Positions 6,356-6,439 of a DNA stretch of 6,439 bases are shown piece after piece. The stretch lies in contig CAMEIK010000066.1 in assembly GCA_945918315.1 (NCBI GenBank), positions 1 to 6,439 on the forward strand. Reading direction: 5' to 3'. The position numbers and the translations under genes are program-made. Position 1 is the stretch's first letter. Every line of letters starts with the position of its first letter. The notes under the pieces are model-generated. The model was not told where the DNA came from and did not search any database. It worked only from the letters and a program-made list of their open reading frames with translations. The DNA is from an uncultured Clostridia bacterium. GTDB taxonomy: Bacteria; Bacillota; Clostridia; Oscillospirales; Oscillospiraceae.

Positions 6356-6389
6356 ATTCCGAACCAGTCCGCTTAACTGGTGTGGGAAT
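6356..6389. repeat. REP-like intergenic hairpin repeat
   Basis: ACCAGT (6363-6368) pairs with ACTGGT (6376-6381) around the seven-base loop CCGCTTA. After a small internal loop, ATTCC (6356-6360) pairs with GGAAT (6385-6389). The surrounding text, TGTCATTCCGAACCAGT and GTGTGGGAATCTCC, resembles a dispersed intergenic palindromic repeat that I recall from Oscillospiraceae-type genomes; that recollection was not checked by a search. It has no coding role, and neither arm is followed by a T-run. Confidence 0.5.
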
Positions 6390-6439
6390 CTCCATCGACT
6401 TTCAGACTGCTTTTCGTCTTACCTCGTAGGGGCGCTCAT

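Larger units (their letters stand above)
6104..6439. other. Gene-free region carrying intergenic repeats
   Basis: I find no credible coding region, tRNA or rRNA here on either strand. The base composition drops to AT-rich between about 6115 and 6325, in contrast with the GC-rich genes. The stretch holds a MITE-like element (6115-6268), an AT-rich spacer (6270-6325) and a REP-like hairpin (6356-6389). The final bases, GTAGGGGCGCTCAT, may be the left half of a further inverted repeat cut off by the window edge. No T-run terminator for the upstream gene is seen. Confidence 0.7.

Overview
The window is about 6.4 kb of GC-rich DNA. It appears to come from a gut-type Clostridia genome, most likely Oscillospiraceae or a relative. 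That placement is an inference. It rests on the strong C-ending codon preference, a lipoprotein with a Thr/Ala/Pro/Glu-rich linker after the lipobox, AGGAGG-type ribosome binding sites, and a gene-free 3' end holding heptad TTGACAR repeats and a hairpin repeat of a kind I associate with these genomes. No 16S or marker gene is present to confirm it.

All genes are on the + strand. Positions 1-1346 hold the 3' part of a gene for a DUF2088 / LarA-family protein (nickel-pincer hydroxyacid racemase superfamily); its reading frame is open to the left edge, so the start lies outside. Next comes a complete ABC importer of the nitrate/sulfonate/taurine type (SsuABC/TauABC-like): permease (1400-2176), ATPase (2158-2946, overlapping the permease by 19 bases) and a solute-binding lipoprotein (3023-4084). 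A 156-base gap with a strong 15-bp hairpin follows. It leads into a DUF4838 / GH67-like protein of 620 residues (4241-6103) that lacks a signal peptide. Positions 6104-6439 hold no credible gene. They carry a MITE-like element bounded by inverted heptad repeats (6115-6268) and a REP-like hairpin (6356-6389).

The working model, which is inference, is that the importer brings in a small anionic organic compound and that the LarA-like enzyme isomerises or epimerises a 2-hydroxyacid from the same pathway. The DUF4838 protein would act on an intracellular glycoside or sugar-acid compound. The most notable observation is that the LarA-like protein keeps the residues expected to bind the nickel-pincer cofactor, while several residues expected to contact substrate, including one of the two catalytic histidines, are replaced. 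It is therefore probably not a lactate racemase. The substrate cannot be read from the sequence.
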